This document shows, in pieces, positions 31,233-39,804 of a DNA stretch of 54,875 nucleotides. The DNA comes from Acidimicrobiaceae bacterium (GTDB lineage: Bacteria > Actinomycetota > Acidimicrobiia > Acidimicrobiales > RAAP-2). The stretch lies in NCBI GenBank assembly GCA_027306525.1, contig DAHUZM010000105.1, positions 1 through 54,875 on the forward strand, in the 5' to 3' direction. The position numbers and the translations under genes are program-made. The notes under the pieces were generated by a model. That model did not search any database, was not told the origin of the DNA, and was given only the letters and a program-made list of their open reading frames with translations. How positions within the stretch are numbered: the first letter of the stretch is position 1; each line of letters opens with the position of its first letter.

Positions 31233-31240
31233 ACGTAACC
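31233..31240 (+). repeat. Right 8-bp target-site duplication ACGTAACC
   Basis: Identical to 17,171-17,178. The TAAC of this octamer plus the next T and its neighbours form the TAACCT -10 box (31,236-31,241) that precedes the mutase GTG by 6 nt. Confidence 0.8.
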
Positions 31241-31247
31241 TGGCGCG

Positions 31248-32843
31248 GTGAGCCCAGCGGACGAAGAGCGCGACAAGAGGAGCACCGACTCTGGCATCGA
31301 GGTGCGGTCCGTGTACCGGGCCGCCGACCTTGAGGACTGGGACCCCGATGCCAAGCTCGGAGAGCCCGGCCAGGAGCCCTACACGCGCGGGGTGCACGCC
31401 GAGATGTACCGCAGGCGTCTGTGGACGATGCGCCAGTACGCGGGGTTCGGGACGGCCGAGGCGACCAACGCCCGTTTCCAGTTCCTCCTGGCGGCGGGCC
31501 AGACCGGCCTGTCGTGCGCCTTCGATCTGCCCACCCAGATGGGCTACGACTCGGACCACCCCCGCGCCGAGGGGGAGGTCGGCAAGGTCGGCGTGGCCAT
31601 CGACTCGCTGGCCGACATGCGGCTCCTCCTGGCCGGGTTGCCGCTCGACAAGGTCACCACGTCGATGACGATCAACTCGACGGCCGCCATCCTCCTGCTC
31701 CTCTACCAGTTGGTCGCCGAAGAGCAGGGGGTGCCCGGGGACAAGCTCGGCGGGACGATCCAAAACGACATCTTGAAGGAGTACGTCGCCCGGGGCACCT
31801 ACATCTACCCGCCCCGACCTTCCATGCGGCTCATCACCGACACCTTCAACTACTGCGCCGAGCACCTGCCGAACTGGAATACGATCTCGATCTCGGGATA
31901 CCACATCCGCGAGGCAGGCTCGACAGCGGTCCAAGAGCTCGCGTTCACGCTGGCCAACGGCATCGCGTATGTCGAGGCGGCCATCGCCGCCGGCCTCGCC
32001 GTGGACGCGTTCGCGCCCCGGCTGTCGTTCTTCTGGAACGCGCACAACAACCTCTTCGAAGAGGTGGCGAAGTTCCGGGCCGCACGGCGCATGTGGGCCC
32101 GGATCATGACCGAGCGCTTCGGAGCGAAGGACCCGCGCGCAAAGATGCTCCGCTTCCACACCCAGACCGGCGGCTCGACCCTCACGGCCCAGCAGCCCGA
32201 GGTGAACATCGTGCGCGTGTCCATCCAGGCGCTCGCCGCCGCCTTGGGCGGGACCCAGAGCCTGCACACCAACGGCTTCGACGAGGCCCTTGGGCTCCCG
32301 ACGGAGCGGGCCGCCAAGCTGGCCCTCCGGACCCAGCAGGTGATCGGGTTCGAGTCGGGCGTGTCCGACACCGTCGACCCCCTTGCCGGCTCGTACTACG
32401 TGGAATCGCTCACCGACGAGGTCGAGCGGGCGGCCCTCGAGTACCTGGAGCGCATCGACAAGATGGGCGGCGCGGTGGCGGCGATCGAGGCCCGATTCAT
32501 GCAGGGCGAGATCGAGCAGGCCGCCTACAGCTACGCCAAGGCGGTGGAGGACGGGGAGAAGGTGGTGGTCGGGGTCAACCGCTTCGCCGATGACGCTCAC
32601 GAGCCGGCGGAGGTCTTCCCGATCGACGTCGAGCTCCAACGGGCCCAGATCGACCGCACCGGCCGGGTGCGCGCCGAGCGCGACCAGCGTGCCGTCGACG
32701 CGGCGCTCGAGCGTGTGGCCAAGGCCGCCGCCGGGACCGAGAACCTGCTCGTGCCGATGAAAGAAGCCCTGGCAGCCATGGCCACGCTCGGCGAGGTGTC
32801 CGACGTGCTGCGGGCCGAGTTCGGCGTCTACCAGCCGGTCTAG
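31248..32843 (+). CDS. Methylmalonyl-CoA mutase-type large subunit (catalytic TIM-barrel only)
   Basis: The 531-residue acyl-CoA mutase has [20 protein letters not shown] (its Tyr aligns with Y89 of Propionibacterium MutB), [44 protein letters not shown] and [11 protein letters not shown]-like [12 protein letters not shown]. No C-terminal B12-binding domain follows, so a separate small subunit is needed, as in MeaA/IcmA-like two-gene systems. Tyr at the RQYAGF position favours methylmalonyl-CoA over isobutyryl-CoA. The GTG is leaderless behind TAACCT. The propionyl/acetyl-CoA carboxylase alpha chain nearby could supply methylmalonyl-CoA. Confidence 0.87.
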   Translation: MSPADEERDKRSTDSGIEVRSVYRAADLEDWDPDAKLGEPGQEPYTRGVHAEMYRRRLWTMRQYAGFGTAEATNARFQFLLAAGQTGLSCAFDLPTQMGYDSDHPRAEGEVGKVGVAIDSLADMRLLLAGLPLDKVTTSMTINSTAAILLLLYQLVAEEQGVPGDKLGGTIQNDILKEYVARGTYIYPPRPSMRLITDTFNYCAEHLPNWNTISISGYHIREAGSTAVQELAFTLANGIAYVEAAIAAGLAVDAFAPRLSFFWNAHNNLFEEVAKFRAARRMWARIMTERFGAKDPRAKMLRFHTQTGGSTLTAQQPEVNIVRVSIQALAAALGGTQSLHTNGFDEALGLPTERAAKLALRTQQVIGFESGVSDTVDPLAGSYYVESLTDEVERAALEYLERIDKMGGAVAAIEARFMQGEIEQAAYSYAKAVEDGEKVVVGVNRFADDAHEPAEVFPIDVELQRAQIDRTGRVRAERDQRAVDAALERVAKAAAGTENLLVPMKEALAAMATLGEVSDVLRAEFGVYQPV

Positions 32844-33070
32844 CTCGAGGACACGCTCCCTCGGTCGCCCGATCTCCTCAACGAACGGCGGTCGGCCGGC
32901 CGAGCGCCGCCGGGGTCGGGCTCGACGAGGGCAAGAGCGACGACGAATCGAACATTGGCCTCGCACGCCCGACGGCGCGCGGTGCCCGACGGCGGCCGGG
33001 GTTCACGAGTCCACTCAGCGTGCGTGTCGAAGTCGCACGTGGACGGCGGGGGTCCCGGCCGGGTGGTCGC

Positions 33071-34264
33071 TCAGCGGGCGAGAGCCCGATGTCCTCTTCG
33101 CCCGAGGAGCCTGTCTCGAACGTCGGCGTTCGCGGCGGCGTCGATCGCGGTCCAGGCCAGCGCGAGCGCACCGTCGAAGAGTGCGTTGTCCGCCGAGGGA
33201 GTGACGCACGCTGCGGCAAACTCGTGTTGGTGGTTGACGGCGCCCTTGGCGTCGATCCCGATCATCGGGTGGATGGTCGGCACCCGGAGCGACACGTTCG
33301 CCATGTCGGTCGAGGCGGTGGGGAGCGGCTCGCCGGCGTCGTCGGCGGCGAAGCTCCGCCCGAGCGCCTCGGCGTTCGCCCGGTACGCCGCGAGCAGGTC
33401 GGGGTCGGACTCCATGTGGGTGTAGGGCGGTGAGAGCTCCTCGAAGCGCACCTTGGCCCCGGCCGCGAACGCGCCGGCCTCGAAGCAGTGGCGCACACGG
33501 GGCTCGAGTGCCTCCAGGCCCTCGATCGTGCGCGCCCGGCACATGAACCGCCCCGTCACCTGGGCGGGGATGATATTGGCAGCCTTCCCGCCGTCGAGGA
33601 TCACCCCGTGCGCCTGGTCGCCCGGCCGGAATTGTTGGCGCAGGAGACCGAGCGCCACCTCGGCGACGATCATCGCGTCGGCCGCGTTGATCCCTTCGTA
33701 GGGTGCGGCCGACGCGTGCGCCTCCTTGCCCTCGAAGTGCACGTCGAAATGCGAGACCGCGAGGCACTGCGCCGCGAGGCGGTCGTTCGGCCAGGGGTGC
33801 ACCATCATCGCGAGGTGCGCGTCGTCGAAGGCGCCGCGCTCGAGCATCAGGACCTTGCCGCCGCCGCCCTCCTCGGCCGGGGTCCCGAGCAGCTCCACGC
33901 TGATCCCGACCTCGTCGGCGACCTCGGCCAGGGCCAGGGTGGCCCCGAGTGCGGACGCAGCGATGATGTTGTGCCCGCAAGCGTGCCCCACCCCGGGCAA
34001 TGCGTCGTACTCGGCGCAGATCGCAACCCGGAGCGGCCCGCTCCCGGCGCGCGCCGAGAACGCGGTGGGCAATTCGCAGATCCCCTCTCGGACCTCGATC
34101 CCGTGGGCCCCGAGGGACTCGGCGAGGCGTTCGACGGCGTGATGCTCTTCGAAGGCGGTCTCGGGGTGGTCGTGGATGTCGTGGCTGAGCTCGACGAGCT
34201 GGGAACGCTCGCGCTCGAGGACCGCCCGGGCCCGTTCCTTTGCCTCGCTGACGTGGGTGCTCAC
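33071..34264 (-). CDS. M20-family amidohydrolase/peptidase (AbgB/PM20D2-like)
   Basis: The 397-residue zinc hydrolase has HDHPETAFEEHHAVERLAE near 25, CAEYDALPGVGHACGHNIIAASALG (metal-site CGHN), GTPAEEGGGGK (catalytic Glu pair), MMVHPW and AHASAAPYEGINAADA (dimerisation domain). The CGHN variant and overall pattern resemble p-aminobenzoyl-glutamate hydrolase or PM20D2 dipeptidases. GTG 34,264 is only 11 bp after the carboxylase stop, so the two form an operon. Confidence 0.85.
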   Translation of the reverse strand: MSTHVSEAKERARAVLERERSQLVELSHDIHDHPETAFEEHHAVERLAESLGAHGIEVREGICELPTAFSARAGSGPLRVAICAEYDALPGVGHACGHNIIAASALGATLALAEVADEVGISVELLGTPAEEGGGGKVLMLERGAFDDAHLAMMVHPWPNDRLAAQCLAVSHFDVHFEGKEAHASAAPYEGINAADAMIVAEVALGLLRQQFRPGDQAHGVILDGGKAANIIPAQVTGRFMCRARTIEGLEALEPRVRHCFEAGAFAAGAKVRFEELSPPYTHMESDPDLLAAYRANAEALGRSFAADDAGEPLPTASTDMANVSLRVPTIHPMIGIDAKGAVNHQHEFAAACVTPSADNALFDGALALAWTAIDAAANADVRDRLLGRRGHRALAR

Positions 34265-34274
34265 GTGCTCCGGT

Positions 34275-36038
34275 CTACTCGATGACGACCACGACGTCGC
34301 CGCCGCCGACCGAAGCACCCTCGGCGACCCGCACCTCTTGCACGGTGCCGCTCTTGTCGGCGGCGATCGCGTTCTCCATCTTCATCGCCTCGAGGACGCA
34401 GACCGTCTGGCCGACCTCGACGGCGTCCCCCACCGAGACGAGGACCCGGACGATGGTGCCCTGCATCGGCACGGCCACGTTGCCCGATCCCGTCGTCGCG
34501 GCAGGAGCGTGCGAGCGCGCCCGGCGCGCCGGCTGCCTCCCCGCGCCGCCCGCGCTCGCGCCTCCCTGTTCGGCCGCCGGGACCCACAGCTTCACCCGGT
34601 AGAGGCGGCCGTCGACCTCGGCCGTCACCTCGCGCAGCACCTTCTCGGGGCCGTCGGGCTCGGGATCGCCCGAGGTGGACGAGCTCGAAACCCCAGAGAG
34701 GTCGAGCCGGTCCTCCACCCAGCGGGTCGAGTGCTTGGCCTCGGCGAAGTCGGGGTGGCTCAGGATCGCGACATCGGCCGGGATCGTGCTCGCCACCCCC
34801 TCGATGCGGGTCTCCTCGAGCGCCCGGAGCATGCGTCGACGGGCCCCCTCTCGGTCCTCGGCCCACACCGAGAGCTTCGCCATCAGGTTGTCGTAGTGCT
34901 GGCTCACGGCGTCGCCGGCCTCATAGCCGGTGTCGAAGCGCACGCCGGGCCCGGCCGGCGCGTCGAAGCGCAGGATCGTCCCGGGCGAGGGGAGGAACCG
35001 CCCACCGCTCGGGTCCTCGGCGTTCAGGCGCACCTCGATGGCGTGCCCGAACCGTCGGACCTCCTCTTGCTTGAAGTCGATCGCCTCTCCGCTCGCGATC
35101 TTGAGTTGCCAGGCGACGAGGTCGAGGCCCGTCACGAGCTCCGTGATGGGGTGCTCGACCTGGAGCCGGGTGTTCATCTCCAAGAAGTAGAAGGAACCGT
35201 CTTGGTAGAGGAACTCGACGGTGCCGGCGTTCGTGTAGTCGCACGCCCGAGCGACCTTCACCGCCGCCTCGCCCATGGCCACTCTGATCTCGTCGGGGAA
35301 GTCGGGGGCGGGGCACTCCTCGATCAGCTTCTGGTGGCGCCGTTGGGGCGAGCAGTCGCGCTCGCCGAGCCACAGGGTGTTGCCGTGGCCGTCGGCGAGC
35401 ACCTGCATCTCGATGTGGCGGGGCCACTCGAGGTAGCGCTCGAGGTAGATCTCGCCCCGGCCGAAGGACGCCTGCGCCTCGCGCTGGGCCGATGCCATCG
35501 CGTCGGCGGCGTCGGCGGCGCTCGCGACGACCTTCATCCCCCGCCCGCCGCCCCCATACGCGGCCTTGATCGCGACGGGCCAGCCGAACTCCTCGCCGAA
35601 GGCGACGATCTCGGCCGGGTCGGTGACCGACTCCGAGCGGCCGGGAACCCCGGCGACCTCCGCCCGCTCGGCGGCGAGCCGGGCGCTGATCTTGTCGCCC
35701 ATCGTCTCGATCGCGGCCGGTGGGGGGCCGATGAAGGTGACCCCCTTGTCGATGATGGCTCGGGCGAAGTCGGCGTTCTCCGAGAAGAACCCATAGCCGG
35801 GGTGGACCCCGTCGGCGTCGCTCTGCTCGATGGCGCGCAGGATCGCCTCCACGTTGAGGTAGCTCTCGGTCGCCGTCTGGCCGCCGAGCGCGTAAGCCTC
35901 GTCGGCCATCCGGACATGGAGCGCGTTGCGATCGAGCTCCGAGTAGACGGCGACCGTGCCGACGCCCAGCTCCCGGCACGTGCGCATGATGCGCACGGCG
36001 ATCTCGCCCCGGTTCGCGATGAGTACCTTGTTGAACAC
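34275..36038 (-). CDS. Acetyl-/propionyl-CoA carboxylase alpha chain (biotin carboxylase + BCCP)
   Basis: The 587-residue protein has a biotin carboxylase (KVLIANRGEIAVRIMRTC at the N terminus, HPGYGFFSENADFA, ATP-grasp loop AAYGGGGRGMKVV, ERDCSPQRRHQKLIEE, FLEMNTRLQVEHPITE), a variable linker, and a C-terminal biotinyl domain with VLEAMKMENAI. It carboxylates biotin with ATP and bicarbonate for a separate beta subunit not in this window. The GTG start has a GAGAGGG Shine-Dalgarno. BirA, needed to biotinylate it, is encoded divergently next door. Confidence 0.93.
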   Translation of the reverse strand: MFNKVLIANRGEIAVRIMRTCRELGVGTVAVYSELDRNALHVRMADEAYALGGQTATESYLNVEAILRAIEQSDADGVHPGYGFFSENADFARAIIDKGVTFIGPPPAAIETMGDKISARLAAERAEVAGVPGRSESVTDPAEIVAFGEEFGWPVAIKAAYGGGGRGMKVVASAADAADAMASAQREAQASFGRGEIYLERYLEWPRHIEMQVLADGHGNTLWLGERDCSPQRRHQKLIEECPAPDFPDEIRVAMGEAAVKVARACDYTNAGTVEFLYQDGSFYFLEMNTRLQVEHPITELVTGLDLVAWQLKIASGEAIDFKQEEVRRFGHAIEVRLNAEDPSGGRFLPSPGTILRFDAPAGPGVRFDTGYEAGDAVSQHYDNLMAKLSVWAEDREGARRRMLRALEETRIEGVASTIPADVAILSHPDFAEAKHSTRWVEDRLDLSGVSSSSTSGDPEPDGPEKVLREVTAEVDGRLYRVKLWVPAAEQGGASAGGAGRQPARRARSHAPAATTGSGNVAVPMQGTIVRVLVSVGDAVEVGQTVCVLEAMKMENAIAADKSGTVQEVRVAEGASVGGGDVVVVIE

Positions 36039-36170
36039 CAGTCCCTCTCAGCCGCCCGTCGTCGGACCGCGCGGTGCCGCCACGACCAGGGGCGTCTTCG
36101 GGCAAATACACTGGCACGGCTCCGAGGGTGGTCGCCATGTGGGGAGCCAGCCACGAGGAGGACGTCGATC

Positions 36171-36950
36171 GTGCCTGGGGAAGGCCCGCGGAGGCCCGAG
36201 GGGCGCCGCTCGATGTTCACCGACGTCCGTTGGTTCGCCGAGCTGGGCTCCACCAACACCTGGCTCCTCGAGGCCGCTGCGGCGGGGTGCGCCGAGGGGA
36301 CCGTCGTGGTCGCCGACCGTCAGTTGGCGGGCCGCGGGAGGCTGGGCCGGGTCTGGACCTCGGAACCCGGCTCCGGGCTGCTCACCTCGATCCTGTTCCG
36401 GCCGGCGCTCGGGGCCTCCGAGCTCTTCTCGGTCGCCGCGGCCGTCACCCTCTCGGCACTCGACGCCGTCGAGGCCGTGGCGGGGGTGCGGGCCGGAGCC
36501 AAATGGCCCAACGACCTGGTGGTTGACGACGCGAAGCTCGCCGGCGTGCTCTCCGAGACGAGCGGCGTCGGCTCGGGGCGGCCCGCCGTGGTGGTCGGCA
36601 TCGGCATCAACGTCGGCTGGCCGATGCCCGGTCCCGACGCCGAGGCGCTCGGGGCGACCTGCTTGGAGGGCCTGAGCGGCCGCCATATCGATCGAAGGGA
36701 GCTCCTCGAGCAGATGCTCGATGCGCTCGCGCCCCGCCGGCCGCTCCTCGAGGAGGCCGAGGGTCGGGCGTCGCTCGTCCGCGACCTCGCCGGGCGGACG
36801 GTGACGATCGGCCGCGCCGTGCGTGTGGAGCTCGCCGATGCGTCCTTCAGCGGGATCGCGACGGAGCTCGACGACACCGGCCGGCTCATCGTGGAGGGGG
36901 CGGCGGGCCGAAGGGTCGTCTCGGTGGGGGACGTCGTCCACCTGCGTTGA
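36171..36950 (+). CDS. birA: Biotin-[acetyl-CoA-carboxylase] ligase BirA (no HTH)
   Basis: A 259-residue group I biotin protein ligase: ELGSTNTWLLEAAAAGCAEGTVVVAD, AGRGRLGRVWTS (biotinyl-AMP loop), AKWPNDLVVDDAKLAGVL, GIGINVGWP and a C-terminal SH3-like domain (GRTVTIGRAVRVELAD ... LIVEGAAGRRVVSVGDV). It lacks the N-terminal regulatory HTH of group II BirA. GTG 36,171 has AGGAGG 9 nt upstream; ATG 36,213 is the alternative. The track's 924-aa frame is antisense to the carboxylase and is rejected. Confidence 0.9.
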   Translation: MPGEGPRRPEGRRSMFTDVRWFAELGSTNTWLLEAAAAGCAEGTVVVADRQLAGRGRLGRVWTSEPGSGLLTSILFRPALGASELFSVAAAVTLSALDAVEAVAGVRAGAKWPNDLVVDDAKLAGVLSETSGVGSGRPAVVVGIGINVGWPMPGPDAEALGATCLEGLSGRHIDRRELLEQMLDALAPRRPLLEEAEGRASLVRDLAGRTVTIGRAVRVELADASFSGIATELDDTGRLIVEGAAGRRVVSVGDVVHLR

Positions 36951-36989
36951 GCGCAGGCGGCCCCGGGCGGTGCCGTAGGCTGGCCTCCC

Positions 36990-37994
36990 ATGCGGCTCCT
37001 CGTGACCGGTGGGGCTGGTTTCATCGGCTCCAACTTCGTCCGGCACTGGGTGCACGAGCATCCCGACGACGGCGTGGTGGTACTCGACGCCCTGACCTAC
37101 GCGGGCAACAGGGCGAACCTCTCGGGGCTCGGGGTCGAGCTCGTGCACGCGGACATCGCCGACGGCGCTGCGGTGGGGCGGGCGCTCGAGGACCACGGGA
37201 TCGACACGGTGGTGCACTTCGCCGCCGAGTCCCACAACAGCCGGGGCGCACTCGACCCCGGCATCTTCTTCCGTACCAACGTGGTGGGCACCCAGGTCCT
37301 CCTCGAGGCGGCACGCCGCAACGGCGTGGCGCGCTTCCACCACATCTCGACCTGCGAGGTGTACGGGGAGCTCGCGCTCGATGCGCGGCACGCCTTCAGC
37401 GAGGAGAGCCCGTATCGCCCGCGCACGCCCTACAGCGCGTCGAAGGCCGGAGCCGACCACGCGGTGCGCGCGTACGCCGCGACCTTCGGGCTCCCCGTCA
37501 CCATCACCAACTGCGCCAACAACTACGGCCCGTACCAGTTCCCCGAGAAGCTCGTCGCGCTGTGTGCGACAAGGGCGCTCGACGACCGGTCGCTGCCGCT
37601 CTACGCATCGCTCGCCAACAAGCGTGAGTGGCTGCACGTGGCCGACCACTGCCGGGCGATCGAGGCGGTCCTCGAGCGCGGTCGGGTAGGCGAGACCTAT
37701 CTCGTCGGCAGCGGGGTGGAGGCAAGCATCGAGGAGATCGCAGACCTCGTCCTCGAGGCGGCGGGCAAGCCGCAATCGCTGAAGAAGATCGTCCCGGACC
37801 GACCCGGCCACGACACGAGGTACCTGCTCGACTCGTCCAAGCTGTGTGGCGAGCTCGGCTGGTCGCCGACGATCGAGCTCGGGGAGGGCATCGCGGCGAC
37901 CGTCGACTGGTACGCCCGGCACCGCTCCTGGTGGGAGCCGCTGCTCGCGGGCGCATCGGTGGACGAGCACGCGTGGGCGAGTGCGGGTCGCTGA
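36990..37994 (+). CDS. rmlB: dTDP-glucose 4,6-dehydratase-like extended SDR
   Basis: A 334-residue extended SDR: LLVTGGAGFIGSNFVRH, DALTYAGNRANL (dTDP-sugar dehydratase signature), HFAAESHNSRGALDP, YSASKAGADH and NNYGPYQFPEKL. The catalytic triad that is normally T-D-E in STDEVYG reads T121-C122-E123 here (ISTCEVYG), replacing the general-acid Asp. It may therefore be a divergent dehydratase or a related NDP-sugar enzyme. Upstream TAGGCT lies 8 nt before the ATG. rmlD follows at once; rmlC is not in the window. Confidence 0.82.
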   Translation: MRLLVTGGAGFIGSNFVRHWVHEHPDDGVVVLDALTYAGNRANLSGLGVELVHADIADGAAVGRALEDHGIDTVVHFAAESHNSRGALDPGIFFRTNVVGTQVLLEAARRNGVARFHHISTCEVYGELALDARHAFSEESPYRPRTPYSASKAGADHAVRAYAATFGLPVTITNCANNYGPYQFPEKLVALCATRALDDRSLPLYASLANKREWLHVADHCRAIEAVLERGRVGETYLVGSGVEASIEEIADLVLEAAGKPQSLKKIVPDRPGHDTRYLLDSSKLCGELGWSPTIELGEGIAATVDWYARHRSWWEPLLAGASVDEHAWASAGR

Positions 37995-38015
37995 GCGTCT
38001 CGTCCCGCCGTCTCC

Positions 38016-38864
38016 ATGCGTGTCCTCGTCACGGGAGCCGCCGGCCAGCTCGGTCGGGCGGTCGCCGATCGGTTCGAAGCGGCCGGTGACGACGTCGTGC
38101 GCGCGACGCACTCCTCGATGCCAGTTGAGGACCGCCGGGTGGTCGACGCCACGCTCGACGCGGTGCACCCCGACGTGGTCGTCCACTGCGCCGCGATGAC
38201 CAATGTCGACCGTTGCGAGGAGGAGCCCGACGCCGCCGAGGCGACGAACGCGCTCGGCACCGAGCACGTCGCGGACGCCGCGGCGCGTGTCGGCGCCCAC
38301 CTCCTCTATGTGTCGACCGACTACGTCTTCGATGGGACGGCCGCGTCGCCCTACCGGGTGTCGGACGAATGCAATCCCATCTCGGTCTACGGGGCGACGA
38401 AGCTCGCGGGGGAGCGAGCCTGCCCGACCGGGGCGACGATCGTGCGCACGGCATGGGTCGCCGGTGCCCATGCGCCGAACTTCGTGACGACGGTGCTCGA
38501 ACTGGCCGAGCGTGACGGGGAGCTGCGCTTCGTCGACGACCAGCGCTCGACCCCGACCTTCTGCGCCGATCTCGCTCCGGCGTTGGTGCGCTTGGCCACC
38601 GACCGCCGCGTCGGCTGTTTCCATGTCACCAACGGCGGGCAGGCGAGCCGCTACGAGCTCGCCCGCGAGACCGTCGCGCTCGCAGGCGGCGACCCCCGAC
38701 GAGTCGTGCCGATCGCGACGGCCGATCTCTTTCCCCCGCGACTGGCTCGGCGGCCCGCCTATTCGGTGCTCGACAATTCGGCCTTCGTGGCGGCGGGATA
38801 TGACCCGCTCCCCGCATGGCGCGACGGGTTGGCCCGCCTCGTCTCCCAGCTGAGAGTGGCATGA
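38016..38864 (+). CDS. rmlD: dTDP-4-dehydrorhamnose reductase
   Basis: The 282-residue protein has the RmlD pattern: VLVTGAAGQLGRAVADRF, VVHCAAMTNVDRCEEEPD, YVSTDYVFDGTAASPY, PISVYGATKLAGERAC (YxxxK) and VRTAWVAG. It reduces dTDP-4-keto-L-rhamnose with NAD(P)H to dTDP-L-rhamnose. Its stop overlaps the ATG of the glycosyltransferase (ATGA), which links nucleotide-sugar synthesis to its use. Confidence 0.9.
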   Translation: MRVLVTGAAGQLGRAVADRFEAAGDDVVRATHSSMPVEDRRVVDATLDAVHPDVVVHCAAMTNVDRCEEEPDAAEATNALGTEHVADAAARVGAHLLYVSTDYVFDGTAASPYRVSDECNPISVYGATKLAGERACPTGATIVRTAWVAGAHAPNFVTTVLELAERDGELRFVDDQRSTPTFCADLAPALVRLATDRRVGCFHVTNGGQASRYELARETVALAGGDPRRVVPIATADLFPPRLARRPAYSVLDNSAFVAAGYDPLPAWRDGLARLVSQLRVA

Positions 38865-39778
38865 CCACGACAAGGGCGCGCAGCGCCGCGGTCGTGGTCG
38901 ACTACGACGCCGGTGCGTACCTCGCCGAGTGCGTGCGCTCGCTCGGCACCGAGGGCGTCGCCCAGCTCGTAGTCGTCGAGAACGGCGATGCGGCGGCCGC
39001 TCGTGTCGCCCTCGATCGCGGTGGGCTGCGCGAGACGCCGCTCCTCGTGACGGGCCGCAATCTCGGGTACGGGGCCGGGGTCAACCGGGGCCTCGCTGCG
39101 ATCGAGCGGGGGGAGTACGTGCTCGTCTGCAACCCGGACCTCGTCGTGCACGCCGGTGCGCTGCGCCCGCTCGAGGCCGCCCTGGACGACCACCCGGCCT
39201 GGGCCATCGTGGGGCCGCGGATCATGACGCCCGAGGGCGAGGCATATCCCTCGGCCCGCCTGTTCCCGACCCCGTGGGTCGCGGCCGGCCACGCCTTGCT
39301 CGGGGTGCTGTTCCCGGGCAACGGTTTCACCCGCCGCTACCGCACCCCGGATCTTCAGGACAAGGCGACCGAGGTCGACTGGGTCTCGGGCGCATGCTTC
39401 CTCGCGCGCCGTCGTGCGCTCGAAGAGATCGGGGGGTTCGACGAGAGCTATTTCATGTTCGCGGAGGACATGGATCTGTGCTGGCGGGCTGGGGCCGCCG
39501 GTTGGAGGGTCGGATTCGAGCCCGCCGGCGCGGTGACGCACCACCACGGGATCTCCCGGCGACGCCACCCCTACCGCATGGCGCTCGAGCATCACCGCGG
39601 TGCGCTGCGCTTTGCCTCACGCTCGACGTCGGGGCTGAGGCGCCTCCTGCTGCCGCTTGCCGCGCTCGGTCTCGGCGCTCGCCTGGCCGCGGTGTGGGCG
39701 TCGATGGCGCTCGGCGAGCTGCGCTCGAGGTTCGGCCGCACGCGACCCATTCGCGAAGCGGATCGATCGCCTTTCTAG
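38861..39778 (+). CDS. Family 2 glycosyltransferase (rhamnosyltransferase-like)
   Basis: The 305-residue GT-A enzyme has AVVVDYDAGAYLAECVRSL, GRNLGYGAGVNRGLA, VCNPDLVVHAGAL (in the DxD position), VDWVSGACFLARRRALEEIGGFDESYFMFAEDMDLCWRA and a C-terminal helical/hydrophobic tail. The pattern is that of WbbL-type rhamnosyltransferases that build cell-wall linkers or polysaccharides. Coupling to rmlD supports rhamnose as donor. The ATG at 38,861 corrects the track's 38,816. Confidence 0.85.
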   Translation: MTTTRARSAAVVVDYDAGAYLAECVRSLGTEGVAQLVVVENGDAAAARVALDRGGLRETPLLVTGRNLGYGAGVNRGLAAIERGEYVLVCNPDLVVHAGALRPLEAALDDHPAWAIVGPRIMTPEGEAYPSARLFPTPWVAAGHALLGVLFPGNGFTRRYRTPDLQDKATEVDWVSGACFLARRRALEEIGGFDESYFMFAEDMDLCWRAGAAGWRVGFEPAGAVTHHHGISRRRHPYRMALEHHRGALRFASRSTSGLRRLLLPLAALGLGARLAAVWASMALGELRSRFGRTRPIREADRSPF

Positions 39779-39804
39779 ACTGACCCCTCGCAAAAGAGGA
39801 GGTC

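Noticed and set aside
34176-36950. 924-aa plus-strand ORF
   Set aside because: Only the 3' part (from about 36,171) is birA; the rest is antisense to the carboxylase alpha chain.
36048-38873. 941-aa minus-strand ORF
   Set aside because: Antisense to birA, rmlB and rmlD with no recognisable motif.
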